This document shows, in pieces, positions 50,198 through 60,094 of a DNA stretch of 64,000 nt. Where the stretch lies: contig JAMPEY010000016.1 in the NCBI GenBank assembly GCA_023664665.1, forward strand, positions 1 through 64,000, in the 5' to 3' direction. The DNA comes from Lachnoclostridium sp. GTDB taxonomy: Bacteria; Bacillota; Clostridia; Lachnospirales; Lachnospiraceae. The notes below the pieces were generated by a model. The model saw only the letters and a list, made by a program, of their open reading frames with translations, ran no database searches and was not told the origin of the DNA. How positions within the stretch are numbered: position 1 is the first letter of the stretch; every line of letters starts with the position of its first letter. Both the position numbers and the translations under genes were made by a program.

Positions 50198-51208
50198 TCA
50201 CTGCTGCCACGGCACATCCAGCACCTCAATCTTCTTATCCCGCAGCATCAAATCCTTTACTGCCTGCGCGGCGTTCTTTCCTTCAAAAAGAACCGCGTTT
50301 ACCTGTTCTATAATGGGAATCTGCACATCGTATTTCTTTGCAAGAGCCATGGCTGCCTTTGCGGAATACACGCCTTCCACCACCATCTGAACCTCATCCA
50401 TGGCTTCCTGCATGGACTTGCCCTGCCCGATAAGGATGCCTGCCCGGCGGTTTCTGGAATGCATGCTGGCACAGGTCACAATCAAATCTCCGATGCCTGT
50501 AAGCCCGCAGAAGGTTTCAAATTTTCCGCCCATTGCCACACCGATTCTTGCAATCTCGGTGATGCCTCTGGTAATCAATGCCGCCTTTGTATTGTCCCCA
50601 TACCCCAATCCATCGGCAATTCCGGCAGCTAATGCCACCACATTCTTTAACGCTCCGCCAATCTCGATGCCTAAAATATCAGGGCTTGTATAGACACGGA
50701 ATACCTCGCTCATAAATAAATTCTGGATGTATTCTGCGCTATCCTTGCTTTTTGCGCCTACTACAATGGTGGTGGGCAGGCCGCAGATAACCTCCTCCGC
50801 ATGGGTGGGTCCTGACAAAACCGCAACATCCGCCTGTGGAATCTCCTGCTCTATCTGCTGTGACAGGGTCATCAGGGTATCTTCCTCTATGCCCTTTGCC
50901 ACATCCACAATTTTCTGCCCCTGTGCCACCAAAGGGCTGATGCGGCGCGCCGTGCTTCTGGTATAGGCGCTCGCCACTGCCATAACTAACAAATCCCTTC
51001 CCTCCACAGCTTCTTTTTCATCCGCTGTAAAGGTCATATCCTCCGGCAGCGTAATATCTGGAAACATCTTATGTTTATGACATCTGTTAAGCTGCTCCAC
51101 CTCATTTCCAATGGCTGACCACACACACACCTCATGCCCATTATTATGCAATAATACTGCCAGCGCAATCCCCCATGTTCCGGCGCCCAAAATACTTACC
51201 TTTGCCAT
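50198..51208 (-). CDS. gpsA: Glycerol-3-phosphate dehydrogenase [NAD(P)+]
   Basis: 336 residues. N-terminal dinucleotide fold with GAGTWG (8-13), SGPTHAEEV, and C-terminal GALKNVVALAAGIADGLGYGDNTKAAL, including the catalytic lysine and substrate residues. It reduces dihydroxyacetone phosphate to sn-glycerol 3-phosphate, the backbone for phospholipids, and PlsY, encoded two genes upstream, acylates the product. Start ATG 51208. Confidence 0.97.
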   Translation of the reverse strand: MAKVSILGAGTWGIALAVLLHNNGHEVCVWSAIGNEVEQLNRCHKHKMFPDITLPEDMTFTADEKEAVEGRDLLVMAVASAYTRSTARRISPLVAQGQKIVDVAKGIEEDTLMTLSQQIEQEIPQADVAVLSGPTHAEEVICGLPTTIVVGAKSKDSAEYIQNLFMSEVFRVYTSPDILGIEIGGALKNVVALAAGIADGLGYGDNTKAALITRGITEIARIGVAMGGKFETFCGLTGIGDLIVTCASMHSRNRRAGILIGQGKSMQEAMDEVQMVVEGVYSAKAAMALAKKYDVQIPIIEQVNAVLFEGKNAAQAVKDLMLRDKKIEVLDVPWQQ

Positions 51209-51229
51209 ACAAACCCTCCACTTTTTAAT

Positions 51230-51625
51230 TTACTCAATCACCACGCGGCAATATTCCTCACCGTCTTCTTCATAGGGAACCGCATAAAAACGCTTGCCGA
51301 TAATGGTTCTTAATTTCTGAATCTCAGACAGGCTTCCCCCAAATTCCTGATAGCAGAGTTTTTCGCTCTTTTGATTTAAGTCCTCATAAAGATCCGTGAC
51401 ATATACACAAAATTCATCCAAAAGATCCTCAAAGGGAACCTGCGGAATATACTGCGGAGAACCTTCCTCCTCCCCGTAACATTCCGGCTCCAGCTCAAAG
51501 GAAAGAGAGGTCACATAAATCTCCTCATCCCCATAGGGGCTTTTCGTCTTATAAATTCCCTGCTCCACCTTCTGATAACCTTCTCCCGCATACTTCTGCG
51601 CTTCGTAATTACTAAAGTTTTTCAT
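51230..51625 (-). CDS. Conserved small acidic protein of the plsY-gpsA operon, unknown
   Basis: 131 residues, acidic, soluble, no recognised domain. Features: QKYAGEGYQKVEQGIYKT at the start, an acidic PECYGEEEGSPQYIP loop, and FEDLLDEFCVYVTDLYEDL predicted helical. It sits 21 bp after plsY and 21 bp before gpsA in one operon, hinting at a link with phospholipid precursor synthesis, but nothing in the sequence gives a function. Confidence 0.75.
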   Translation of the reverse strand: MKNFSNYEAQKYAGEGYQKVEQGIYKTKSPYGDEEIYVTSLSFELEPECYGEEEGSPQYIPQVPFEDLLDEFCVYVTDLYEDLNQKSEKLCYQEFGGSLSEIQKLRTIIGKRFYAVPYEEDGEEYCRVVIE

Positions 51626-51646
51626 ACCCTGCCTCTTTTCTGTTTT

Positions 51647-52324
51647 TTATTTTTCCTTACTTTCTTCCACATCCAATTTATTTTTCTTGGTCAGGTAAGT
51701 CTTTCGCTCCACGCCCTTTACAAGCCTCTTAATATTCTCCCTGTGCTTCCAATAAGCCATCACCGTCAAAAATACCGTAATCCCATACAGTTCATATAAC
51801 TGCATCTGGTTCAGCCCCCCAAACACGCCCATCTGCCCGCAGACTATCATCTCTATCAGAAAGCCTGCGTAAACCACAAGGGAACCCAGCGATACATAAT
51901 GGGTGGTAAAGAAGATTCCAAAGAAAATAATCACTCCCATGGGAATAAAATAAGGGTGGAAGGACAAAATCAATCCCGCCGTGGCGGCAATCCCCTTTCC
52001 TCCTTTAAAATTCATATAAAAGGGGAAATTATGCCCCAAGACCGCTCCTGCCCCCGCATACAGACTCAGCAGATAAATAGTATCCTGATGGCTTGCTCCG
52101 AATATCAGATGGGTAAGCCACACTGCCGCCATACATTTCAAACAGTCCCCCAAAAGCACGATGATTCCCGCCTTGGTTCCCAGTACCCGCAAGGCATTGG
52201 TGGTGCCTGAATTGCCGCTTCCATGCTGTCTGATATCAATACCATGTGCCTTTCCGTAAAAATACGCCGTCTGAAACATTCCCAGCACATATCCGATTGC
52301 AATACAAATTATGCGTTCCGTCAT
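51647..52324 (-). CDS. plsY: Acyl-phosphate:glycerol-3-phosphate acyltransferase
   Basis: 225 residues, five to seven membrane helices. PlsY motifs: [15 protein letters not shown] (near 37-51), [15 protein letters not shown] (near 98-112) and a C-terminal helix before HRENIKRL. It transfers the acyl group from acyl phosphate to position 1 of glycerol 3-phosphate at the membrane, the first step of phospholipid synthesis. ATGA overlap with der. The ~25-residue charged tail ([13 protein letters not shown]) is longer than in minimal PlsY. Confidence 0.96.
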   Translation of the reverse strand: MTERIICIAIGYVLGMFQTAYFYGKAHGIDIRQHGSGNSGTTNALRVLGTKAGIIVLLGDCLKCMAAVWLTHLIFGASHQDTIYLLSLYAGAGAVLGHNFPFYMNFKGGKGIAATAGLILSFHPYFIPMGVIIFFGIFFTTHYVSLGSLVVYAGFLIEMIVCGQMGVFGGLNQMQLYELYGITVFLTVMAYWKHRENIKRLVKGVERKTYLTKKNKLDVEESKEK

Positions 52325-53655
52325 CGCTTGCTATCCTTTCTTTCTCTGATGATAAATCTCAGGGGCGTTCCCCTGAAGCCAAAGGTTTCACGAATTTGAT
52401 TCTCTATATATCTGGTGTACGAAAAATGCATCAGTTCCTTGTCATTGACAAAAATTACAAATGTGGGCGGCTTTACGGACGCCTGCGTAATATAATACAG
52501 TTTCAAAATTTTTCCTTTATCGGAGGGCGGCTGCTGCATGGCAACCGCCTCTGTCATAATTTCATTTAAAACGCCGGTAGCAACTCTCATGGCATGGTTT
52601 TCACTGACCATGTCAATGGTCTCAAAAAGCTTGGGCAGCCTCTGCCCGGTCCGGGCGGACACAAAAAGCAGTTCCGCATAGGGCATATAAGAGAGAGTAT
52701 TCCTCACCTTCTCCGTAAACCGGTAAATGGTTTTGTCATCCTTCTCAACGGCATCCCATTTATTCACCGTAATAATCACTGCCTTACCCCTGTCATGGGC
52801 GATTCCCGCAATTTTGGCATCCTGCTCCGTCACGCCCTCCGTAGCGTCAATCACCAGAACCACTACCTCCGCTCTTTCTATGGCACTGACGGTACGCACG
52901 ATCATGAAGCGTTCCAGATCTTCTTTTATTTTATTTTTCCGGCGAAGTCCCGCCGTATCGATAAACACATATTCCTTGCCGTTGTAGACAATCTCCGCAT
53001 CTACGGCGTCCCTTGTGGTTCCGGCAATATCCGATACAATCAGTCGCTCCTCCCCCAAGAGTTTGTTGATCAGAGAAGATTTACCCACATTAGGCTTTCC
53101 TACAATGGCAACCCTCGGCCGCTCGTCCTCTTCCTCTTCCCCGGCATCTTTTGCAAAATGAGTGACCACCTGATCCAGCATATCGCCAAGCCCCATACGG
53201 TTAAGCGCCGATATGGCATAGGGTTCTCCGATGCCCAGATTGTAAAACTCATAAACATCCATCATATGCTTTTTCACACTGTCCACTTTATTCACCACAA
53301 GCACCACGGGTTTATGGGAACGGCGCAGCATATCCGCCACCTTAAAATCCGCGTCCACAAGCCCCTGCTTGACATCCACCAGAAAAATAATCACATCCGC
53401 CGTATCTATGGCAACCTGTGCCTGCCCCCTCATCTGGGAGAGAATCACATCCTTGCTCTCCGGCTCGATTCCTCCTGTATCAATCAGCGTAAAATTCCTG
53501 TCAAGCCAGCTTACATCCGCATAAATGCGGTCTCTGGTGATGCCCGGAGTATCTTTTACAATGGATATATCTGCACCGGCAAGGGCATTAAACAGCGTGG
53601 ATTTACCCACATTCGGTCTTCCTACCACAGCCACAATCGGTTTGGTCTTTGCCAT
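52321..53655 (-). CDS. der: Ribosome biogenesis GTPase Der (EngA)
   Basis: 444 residues from ATG 53655, after AAGGAGG; the longer frame is in the upstream gene. Two tandem GTPase domains, G1 motifs GRPNVGKST (10-18) and GKPNVGKSS (near 183), with DTPGIT, DTAG and NKVD/NKWD, then a KH-like domain. Der is essential for 50S subunit assembly. It starts 4 bp after the DUF512 gene stop and overlaps plsY, an order common in Clostridia. Confidence 0.97.
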   Translation of the reverse strand: MAKTKPIVAVVGRPNVGKSTLFNALAGADISIVKDTPGITRDRIYADVSWLDRNFTLIDTGGIEPESKDVILSQMRGQAQVAIDTADVIIFLVDVKQGLVDADFKVADMLRRSHKPVVLVVNKVDSVKKHMMDVYEFYNLGIGEPYAISALNRMGLGDMLDQVVTHFAKDAGEEEEDERPRVAIVGKPNVGKSSLINKLLGEERLIVSDIAGTTRDAVDAEIVYNGKEYVFIDTAGLRRKNKIKEDLERFMIVRTVSAIERAEVVVLVIDATEGVTEQDAKIAGIAHDRGKAVIITVNKWDAVEKDDKTIYRFTEKVRNTLSYMPYAELLFVSARTGQRLPKLFETIDMVSENHAMRVATGVLNEIMTEAVAMQQPPSDKGKILKLYYITQASVKPPTFVIFVNDKELMHFSYTRYIENQIRETFGFRGTPLRFIIRERKDSKR

Positions 53656-53659
53656 ATCG

Positions 53660-55009
53660 CTATACCTCCTTATCAATTTCCCCTCCTGACACAACCGCAT
53701 CCAAAAAGTCGTATCCGCTTGATTTTACAATATAAATGGGAACTTGTAAAGCTTTTTCCAAATCCTCCACTGTCAAATCATCCAAAAATACGCTTTCCCC
53801 GCTCCGCAAAACATTTTGCGGAAGAAGCAGTTCTTCTCCCAATTTCCGACCCAAAAGCTGGTTTTTGATATCCTGCCCCGTAAGCAGCCCGCTTACCGTA
53901 ATCCTCTCCCCAAAAAAATCATTGCGGATGGCATACAAATGGATTTGCACATAAGGGTATTGTTCTTCTATTTCCTGACACATCCGCTGCAAATACGGAT
54001 ATGCCAGATAACCCGTTGCAAGGGACACTTCCCTGAGGACGCCGCCGTTATCCGGTATGCCGCCACTTTTCCTCCTGTTCAGGGCATCCTGAAATTCATC
54101 CATCAGAAGCCTTAACATCCCGACGCCGTTCTCAAGCTGTAAATAGCCGTCATAGCGCGCTTCCTCCGGAAGCTCCTCTTCTGCCAGCGCATACCACTCA
54201 TCACTGGCGTGAATAAAATGGAGCCCATACTTTTCCATACAGACTGCCTGATAACGGTGAATTAAGTCAAGCACCTCTTTGGCATCCGCCTTTTCAAAGG
54301 GTTCAAGGACTTCCAGACCCTCTCTGTATTTGGACAGCCCCACCGGCACCACGGACACGCTCTCCAGATTCGGAATGTACTTCATCAGCTCCTTAATACT
54401 GAATTCCAGCTCTTTTCCGTCATTCATCCCCTTGCACAATACAATCTGCCCATTCATCCGGATGCCCGCCTCGTTTAAGACATCCACCTTCTTTAATGCT
54501 TCCCCCGCAAAACGATTGTTTAACATCCTGCATCTGAGTTCAGGATTCATGGTCTGAAAGGAAATATTAATGGGTGACAAATGATAATTGCAGATACGCT
54601 GAATATCATGATCCGACATATTGGTAAGGGTCACATAATTCCCCTGCAAAAAAGAAAGTCTGGAATCATCATCTTTAAAATACAGGGTTTCTCTCATGCC
54701 TTTCGGCATCTGGTCGATAAAACAAAATACACATTTATTGTGACAATGCCTGTATTCATCCATTAAACCGCTCTCGAACTCTATCCCTAAATCTTCCTCC
54801 GGGTCTTTATCTATCTCCAAAAGCCATTGTTCGCCGTCCGGCTTCTCCACCAAAACTTCAATATAAGAATCCTGAATAAAAAACTGATAGTCAAAAACAT
54901 CTTCCAATTCCGCATTGTTAATCAACAGAAGCTTGTCCCCCGGCTCCATTCCCATTTCTTCGGCAATGCTTCCTTTTTTTACTGTTTTGACGATATTCTC
55001 CTTCGGCAT
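53660..55009 (-). CDS. PDZ/radical SAM-like/DUF512 protein
   Basis: 449 residues from ATG 55009, seven bases after GAGGAG. An N-terminal PDZ-like domain (1-65) is followed by [12 protein letters not shown] with Cys 89, Cys 93 and Cys 96 in CX3CX2C spacing, as in radical SAM enzymes, a barrel region ([32 protein letters not shown]), and a DUF512 domain to the end. This architecture is conserved next to der in Clostridia; its reaction is unknown. The cluster and SAM use are predicted from the cysteines. Composite repeat copy B lies just upstream. Confidence 0.9.
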   Translation of the reverse strand: MPKENIVKTVKKGSIAEEMGMEPGDKLLLINNAELEDVFDYQFFIQDSYIEVLVEKPDGEQWLLEIDKDPEEDLGIEFESGLMDEYRHCHNKCVFCFIDQMPKGMRETLYFKDDDSRLSFLQGNYVTLTNMSDHDIQRICNYHLSPINISFQTMNPELRCRMLNNRFAGEALKKVDVLNEAGIRMNGQIVLCKGMNDGKELEFSIKELMKYIPNLESVSVVPVGLSKYREGLEVLEPFEKADAKEVLDLIHRYQAVCMEKYGLHFIHASDEWYALAEEELPEEARYDGYLQLENGVGMLRLLMDEFQDALNRRKSGGIPDNGGVLREVSLATGYLAYPYLQRMCQEIEEQYPYVQIHLYAIRNDFFGERITVSGLLTGQDIKNQLLGRKLGEELLLPQNVLRSGESVFLDDLTVEDLEKALQVPIYIVKSSGYDFLDAVVSGGEIDKEV

Positions 55010-55040
55010 TTTCAGACTCCTCTTACTTCTCCAGACATAC

Positions 55041-55157
55041 CTCTTTAGCGGCACAAACAATCAACGAGAAGAACGCTGTCCTTGCGTTCTTCAGTGTGAG
55101 ATTAGAATTTCTTTGCGAAACAGCCTATGCTGTGAGCAATTAGAAATTCTTCTCACA
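55041..55157. repeat. Composite palindromic repeat, copy B
   Basis: CTTTAGCGGC near 55043, GAAGAACGC/GCGTTCTTC (55068-55092), then a 63-bp palindrome (55095-55157) from TGTGAGATTAGAATTTCTT to AGAAATTCTTCTCACA, with loop TTTGCGAAACAGC. Same module order as copy A at 6926-7107, about 48 kb away. It separates two divergent genes, so it cannot be serving as a terminator of either. Confidence 0.8.
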
Positions 55158-55178
55158 CTTTATTGTACAAGAAATCCA

Positions 55179-55207
55179 TTGACATGTCACTATCATAATG
55201 TTATAAA
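55179..55207 (+). promoter_or_regulatory. Promoter of the PRPP synthetase-like gene
   Basis: TTGACA (55179-55184), exactly 17 bases, TATAAA (55202-55207). Near-consensus vegetative promoter, about 49 bp before the start codon, with no structure in the leader. Confidence 0.85.
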
Positions 55208-55255
55208 ATATATGTACTTGAACATTTGTCGGAAAATGTTGTACGGAGGAAAATT

Positions 55256-56449
55256 ATGCCTAACTTACATGAACTTGAGAACTCAATGCCCATAGCACCC
55301 TTAAAAATTATCGCCCTTCCTTCCGCCGCCCAATTAGGCCGCAGAATCAACGACTATATGGTGGAATTCAGAAGGAGCATTCACAATGACAGGGTTAAGA
55401 AAGACCCAGCTTTCCACGGTTATATCGAGAATAATTATCTGCTGGAAGTAAATATCCCCCGTTTTGGCAGCGGCGAAGCCAAAGCGGTCATTGAAGAAAC
55501 GATTCGCGGAAAAGATATTTTTATCCTAGTGGATGTATGCAATCACAGTATTACCTACCAAATGCACGGCTATACCAATCATATGTCCCCCGATGACCAC
55601 TATCAGGATTTAAAACGCGTCATCTCGGCCTGCAACGGCAAGGCAAACCGCATTAATGTCATTATGCCCTTTCTCTATGAGGGAAGACAGCACAAAAGAA
55701 ATGCCAGAGAGTCCCTTGACTGCGCCTATGCCTTGGAGGAATTAAAAAACATGGGAGTCAACAACTTTATCACTTTTGACGCCCATGACCCCAGAGTACA
55801 AAATTCCACCCCGTTAAGCGGGTTTGATAATTTTATGCCGCCCTATCAGTTCATTAAGGCGCTGTTAAACTCCGAAGATGATCTTCTGGTAGATAAAGAA
55901 CATCTGATTGTCATAAGCCCCGACGAGGGGGCTTTGGACCGTGCCATTTATTTTGCCAGCGTACTTGGCGTGGATACCGGGATGTTTTACAAAAGACGCG
56001 ATTATTCCATTATTGTAAACGGCAAAAACCCCGTTGTGGCACATGAGTTTCTGGGCGACAATATTGACGGCAAAGATGTCATTATCATTGACGATATGAT
56101 TTCTTCCGGCGGCAGTATGTTAGATACCGCCAGACAATTAAAGAAAATGAATGCCCGCCGGGTATTTATCTGCACTACCTTCGGACTTTTCACGGACGGA
56201 CTGAGTGCATTCGATAAAGCATATGAGCAGGGGCATTTTGATAAAATCGTCACCACGGATCTTTCTTATCTTCCCCCCGAACTTCGCTCAAAGCCCTATT
56301 TTATTGAAGCGGACATGAGTAAATTCGTGGCTTCCTTAATCGACTTTATGAACCATAACGCTTCTCTTTCCAATGTTATGGCCACCACGGAAAAAATACA
56401 CGGCATTCTGGAAGCCTACAACAACCGCACCGACATAGAGTTTGAATGA
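55256..56449 (+). CDS. prs: Ribose-phosphate pyrophosphokinase-like protein (long form)
   Basis: 397 residues from ATG 55256, right after ACGGAGGAAA; about 80 longer than standard Prs. The PRPP-binding loop VIIIDDMISSGGSMLD (near 279-294), MPFLYEGRQHKR and TFDAHDPRVQ (corresponding to the flexible loop and metal-binding His region) support PRPP synthesis from ribose 5-phosphate and ATP. The extra length is N-terminal (about 1-45) and in the C-terminal helix. Alternative: a divergent paralogue with regulatory function. One of three plus-strand genes, with a strong promoter. Confidence 0.87.
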   Translation: MPNLHELENSMPIAPLKIIALPSAAQLGRRINDYMVEFRRSIHNDRVKKDPAFHGYIENNYLLEVNIPRFGSGEAKAVIEETIRGKDIFILVDVCNHSITYQMHGYTNHMSPDDHYQDLKRVISACNGKANRINVIMPFLYEGRQHKRNARESLDCAYALEELKNMGVNNFITFDAHDPRVQNSTPLSGFDNFMPPYQFIKALLNSEDDLLVDKEHLIVISPDEGALDRAIYFASVLGVDTGMFYKRRDYSIIVNGKNPVVAHEFLGDNIDGKDVIIIDDMISSGGSMLDTARQLKKMNARRVFICTTFGLFTDGLSAFDKAYEQGHFDKIVTTDLSYLPPELRSKPYFIEADMSKFVASLIDFMNHNASLSNVMATTEKIHGILEAYNNRTDIEFE

Positions 56450-56537
56450 CACAGAACCAAGCATATTTTCAAGGTACTCTATTTGGCGAAAGCCAAACAC
56501 CGAGAAAACGCTCAGTGTTTTCTCGGCTGGTTCTGTG
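56450..56537. other. Three-stem (cloverleaf-like) palindromic structure
   Basis: Outer stem CACAGAACCA (56450-56459) with TGGTTCTGTG (56528-56537) encloses two hairpins: TTTGGC-GAAA-GCCAAA (56482-56497), with a GNRA tetraloop, and CCGAGAAAAC/GTTTTCTCGG (56500-56526). All stems are perfect. It starts immediately after the prs-like stop codon and lies between convergent genes. Possible terminator, processed RNA or repeat element. Confidence 0.8.
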
Positions 56538-56592
56538 CTCACTAAGAGCATCTTGTATGAGCATTTCTATAGGGCGGACGGTTGGTTCGTGT

Positions 56593-59283
56593 TCAATTCT
56601 CCCGATACTCCGGAAAGCTGAGGATGACTTTAAAAACATCCCCGTCCAACTGAATCTCAAAAGTTCCGCCCTGCGCCTGCGTCAGACTTTTTGCAATGAA
56701 AAGCCCAAGGCCGCTGCCTTCCGTAGTTCTGGATGCGTCTCCCCGGATAAAACGCTCCGTCAGTTCATCTCCCCGCATGTTAATCTGCCGTTCCGAAATA
56801 TTTTTAACGGAAAGCTCTATGGTATCTCCCACGGAAAGCCCTACATATACTCTGGTATTCTCCAGAGCATACTTATAAATATTGTGAAACAGGTTTTCTA
56901 TAATACGCCACATGCGGCGGCTGTCCGCATAGATATACGCCGGAACATCCTCATTCTCCAGCACTACCTGAAGCTTCTTCTCCTCCAGTCTCTCGGAAAA
57001 TTCTCCCACAGTCTGCTTTAAAAGCTCGGTCAGATTCAATTTCTCCATGTCCAGAATAATATTGCCGGAAGAAATCTTGGAAGCTTCCACAAGGTCGTCC
57101 GTAAGCTGCTTCAGCCTCTGCGCCTTGCTATCCAGAATATCGATATATCCCTTTGCCGGCTCTTCTTCTATTTTCAGGCGCTTTAACAAATCCACATAGT
57201 TGATGATGGAGGTAAGCGGTGTCTTAATATCATGAGATACATTCGTAATCAGGTCTGTTTTCATCTGCTCGTCTTTGATACTGGTAGCCACTGCCTTGCG
57301 GATGCCTTCGCCGATATTATTCACCGCATCCGCCAATTCCCTGCTTGTGCCGCTCAGGGAATCCAAGTTTAACTTATAATCCACCTCTCCGTCACGGATG
57401 CGCTTAATACCCTCTATAATACTGACGCGCTCCGCATTTTGTTTAAACAGCCTCATACCCACCATGCCGTCCGCAAACACCACGCCCAAAATGATGAATA
57501 TGACGGGAAATCCTCCCTTATCCCGCAGTATAAGAACCAAAAAGATGGCGAATAAATTCATCATCAAAAACAGATTATAGGGAATCAAAGTTCTGACTGC
57601 CAGATTCCTGTGAAAGAACATAAAGCGTATTCCCTTTATAATAAGCCTTATCAGATAATAACAAAAACTTCCCCTGAAAAGGATTCTGCCGCGGATACGG
57701 CGCGCCAGACTACGCAGTATGATACTGACCCCCAGACTTAAGGATGCTCCGAATATGCCATAGGTTCCGTACTCATACAATTTTGTCTCACTGAGCGCCA
57801 ATAGCTCGGAATGACTATGATATACCGTATCAGCCACTTCCTGCAGCATGGTTCCTCCGATAGAGCAGCCGTAAACCAAAGCGGCCCCAAAAAGAAGCAG
57901 TAATTCTGTCCAGATATGATCAATAAAACTCAGTTGGTACTTTCTTTCCCCTTCTTTATTGTAACATTCCCCCGCCGTCACGGTGAGATAACCGCAAAGC
58001 CCTATCCATAACAAAGAAAGGACTATGATAACGGCAATAATTTTCCTGATATTGGGCACAATCCTGCAAAATACGGCATTTGCATCGTAAAAAGCGTCCC
58101 CTTCTACGGAATATGCCATATCCACCGCCATCCAGATATGGGTTTTCTCCGGATATACATAGCTGTAATTATTCACATAGCGGTAAATATCTCCCTCAGT
58201 AATACCCGCATTTCCTACAAATTCAAGATTCTCCAAATAACAGACCAGATAAGTTCCATATTCCGTAAAATATTCCGTAATCTCACTGTCAGCAATTCCT
58301 TTTAACGCCGACAGATTCGTATAGGTGCTGGTAATCCCGTTTTCCCCCTGCATTCGTATGGCATATTTAAAATTACCCTTGTTTTCCTCATAAAGTTCCT
58401 GACCCTTCTGATACACCTCATAGCTCTCGGACAAATGTTCTATAGTTCTCACCACACTGTCCTGCAGTTCCAGATATTCAATCCAATCCCCTGCATAGGC
58501 AACCAGCTGGCGCTCCCTGTCCACCGTCTCATAACGGCAGCTTAAAAGGGAAATATAGATAGTAAAGCTCCCGTCATCTTCTCTGGACACATTGATTTGA
58601 TTGGAGTCCCTCGCCATGATATAGGAAAATGCCATATCTTCCAGCTGCTCTACAGTCAACTGCTCCATAACCGTTTTCAACTGTTCCGCTTCCTCTCCGG
58701 AATGCCTGCTCTCTGTGTTTTCGTCCGGCAGATAAACCGAATCCGTTCCGGCTTTCGGCACAAAAGCGCTGTCCAGAAATCCGGCAAAATACAACTGACC
58801 GTCTTCGTCCAGCGCAAAATTTTCTATGGAGGCAGCGGGTCCGAAATAATTTACAAAATCAGACATACTCATGGCGCGGTTCGTGTATTCCACACCATGC
58901 TTTCCCCATTTGATCAAATCATCCAACCGGTAAACGGCTGTGACAGTTTCCTCTCCCTGCGCCATATTGTAACGGTTGGCATATTGCGTAATGTCAATCT
59001 TTTTTCCGGCGTCAAACCTTCCTGCGGTCTCCATCTGATCCTTGATTACCACATACTCTATAATATCCGCAGCCGCCGTATTTACCATATCATGAAAAAC
59101 CTGGGAATCTCCGAATTCCGGTTCCGTGTCCAGAGGGGCAAGCCAATATATCTGCGACTCCTTCATGGACTCTACGCCCAAGTAGGAATTAAACAGGATG
59201 CCTGCCAAAGCCACCATGATTAATGTCGCCGTAAAATGTTGTACAAGACCTAGCGCCAGTCTTTTTAAAATAGGTCTTTTCAT
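56593..59283 (-). CDS. Large membrane sensor histidine kinase
   Basis: 896 residues. Helix at about 10-32, a long extracytoplasmic domain (33-425) without recognised family, then about six membrane helices (430-640), HAMP-like region, HisKA with His 684 in VSHDIKTPLTS, and HATPase_c (N-box ENLFHNIYKYA, G2 GSGLGLFIAKS). It phosphorylates the response regulator encoded 33 bp upstream. The unusual size of the sensor part suggests a protein or cell-wall signal. The HATPase N-box has His/Tyr where Asn/Ala are common, but catalytic Asn is kept. Confidence 0.92.
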   Translation of the reverse strand: MKRPILKRLALGLVQHFTATLIMVALAGILFNSYLGVESMKESQIYWLAPLDTEPEFGDSQVFHDMVNTAAADIIEYVVIKDQMETAGRFDAGKKIDITQYANRYNMAQGEETVTAVYRLDDLIKWGKHGVEYTNRAMSMSDFVNYFGPAASIENFALDEDGQLYFAGFLDSAFVPKAGTDSVYLPDENTESRHSGEEAEQLKTVMEQLTVEQLEDMAFSYIMARDSNQINVSREDDGSFTIYISLLSCRYETVDRERQLVAYAGDWIEYLELQDSVVRTIEHLSESYEVYQKGQELYEENKGNFKYAIRMQGENGITSTYTNLSALKGIADSEITEYFTEYGTYLVCYLENLEFVGNAGITEGDIYRYVNNYSYVYPEKTHIWMAVDMAYSVEGDAFYDANAVFCRIVPNIRKIIAVIIVLSLLWIGLCGYLTVTAGECYNKEGERKYQLSFIDHIWTELLLLFGAALVYGCSIGGTMLQEVADTVYHSHSELLALSETKLYEYGTYGIFGASLSLGVSIILRSLARRIRGRILFRGSFCYYLIRLIIKGIRFMFFHRNLAVRTLIPYNLFLMMNLFAIFLVLILRDKGGFPVIFIILGVVFADGMVGMRLFKQNAERVSIIEGIKRIRDGEVDYKLNLDSLSGTSRELADAVNNIGEGIRKAVATSIKDEQMKTDLITNVSHDIKTPLTSIINYVDLLKRLKIEEEPAKGYIDILDSKAQRLKQLTDDLVEASKISSGNIILDMEKLNLTELLKQTVGEFSERLEEKKLQVVLENEDVPAYIYADSRRMWRIIENLFHNIYKYALENTRVYVGLSVGDTIELSVKNISERQINMRGDELTERFIRGDASRTTEGSGLGLFIAKSLTQAQGGTFEIQLDGDVFKVILSFPEYREN

Positions 59284-59316
59284 TGTTTCTCCGTTTCTGT
59301 AACGATTTCCGGTCCT

Positions 59317-60009
59317 TTATTGCCTGTCTATCTTATATCCCACGCCCCATACCACTTTCAGATATTTGGGCTCTTTAGGATTAATTTCAATTTTTTCACG
59401 GATGTGGCGGATATGCACCGCAACGGTATTTTCCGCACCGATGGCGTCCTCGTTCCAGATACTGGAATAAATCTCATTGATGGAAAACACCTTTCCTTGA
59501 TTTTTTAGTAACAGCAGCAGGATATTATACTCAATGGGCGTCATCTTTACAGACTCCCCGTCCACTGTCACCTGTTTTGTGTCATCATTTACAATAAGAC
59601 CGCCAACCTGATAAAGCGAATGGTTGTCACCGTGCAGACTCCCTAACGATGTGTATCGGCGGAGATTGGATTTCACTCTCGCCGCCAGTTCCAACGGATT
59701 AAAAGGCTTGGCTATATAATCGTCCGCTCCAATATTCAGACCGAATATCTTATCCGTATCCTCCGATTTCGCAGACAATATAATAATGGGAATACTGCTG
59801 TGTTCCCGAATCTTAAGAGTTGCCCTGATACCGTCCAGCTTAGGCATCATCACATCCATAATCAGCAAATGAATCTCTTCTTTCTCCAAAATTTCAATTG
59901 CCTGCTGCCCGTCATACGCTTTGAAAATTTTATAGCCGTCCTGACTTAAATAAATCTCAATGGCATCCACAATTTCCTTGTCATCGTCACATACTAATAT
60001 ATTTGCCAT
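59317..60009 (-). CDS. OmpR-type response regulator (VanR-like)
   Basis: 230 residues from ATG 60009, seven bases after AGAGGA. Receiver with DDD (8-10), phospho-acceptor Asp 52 (MDVMMPKLDG), LSAKSED and AKPF; winged helix from about 130 with NTVAVHIRHIREKIE and VWGVGYKI. It partners with the large kinase 33 bp downstream. Targets are not evident; cell-envelope genes are the usual ones. Confidence 0.94.
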   Translation of the reverse strand: MANILVCDDDKEIVDAIEIYLSQDGYKIFKAYDGQQAIEILEKEEIHLLIMDVMMPKLDGIRATLKIREHSSIPIIILSAKSEDTDKIFGLNIGADDYIAKPFNPLELAARVKSNLRRYTSLGSLHGDNHSLYQVGGLIVNDDTKQVTVDGESVKMTPIEYNILLLLLKNQGKVFSINEIYSSIWNEDAIGAENTVAVHIRHIREKIEINPKEPKYLKVVWGVGYKIDRQ

Positions 60010-60094
60010 AAATTCCTCTTTTCTGTGCTTATACCCCATCATACAACAGGAACTGCTTTGCAAACCCTGTTGTCATGTATCGCAGGCTTCTGCC

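Noticed and set aside
52594..53868. A 424-codon open frame on plus across der
   Set aside because: Antisense to the two intact GTPase domains of der; product is His/Arg-rich without motifs.
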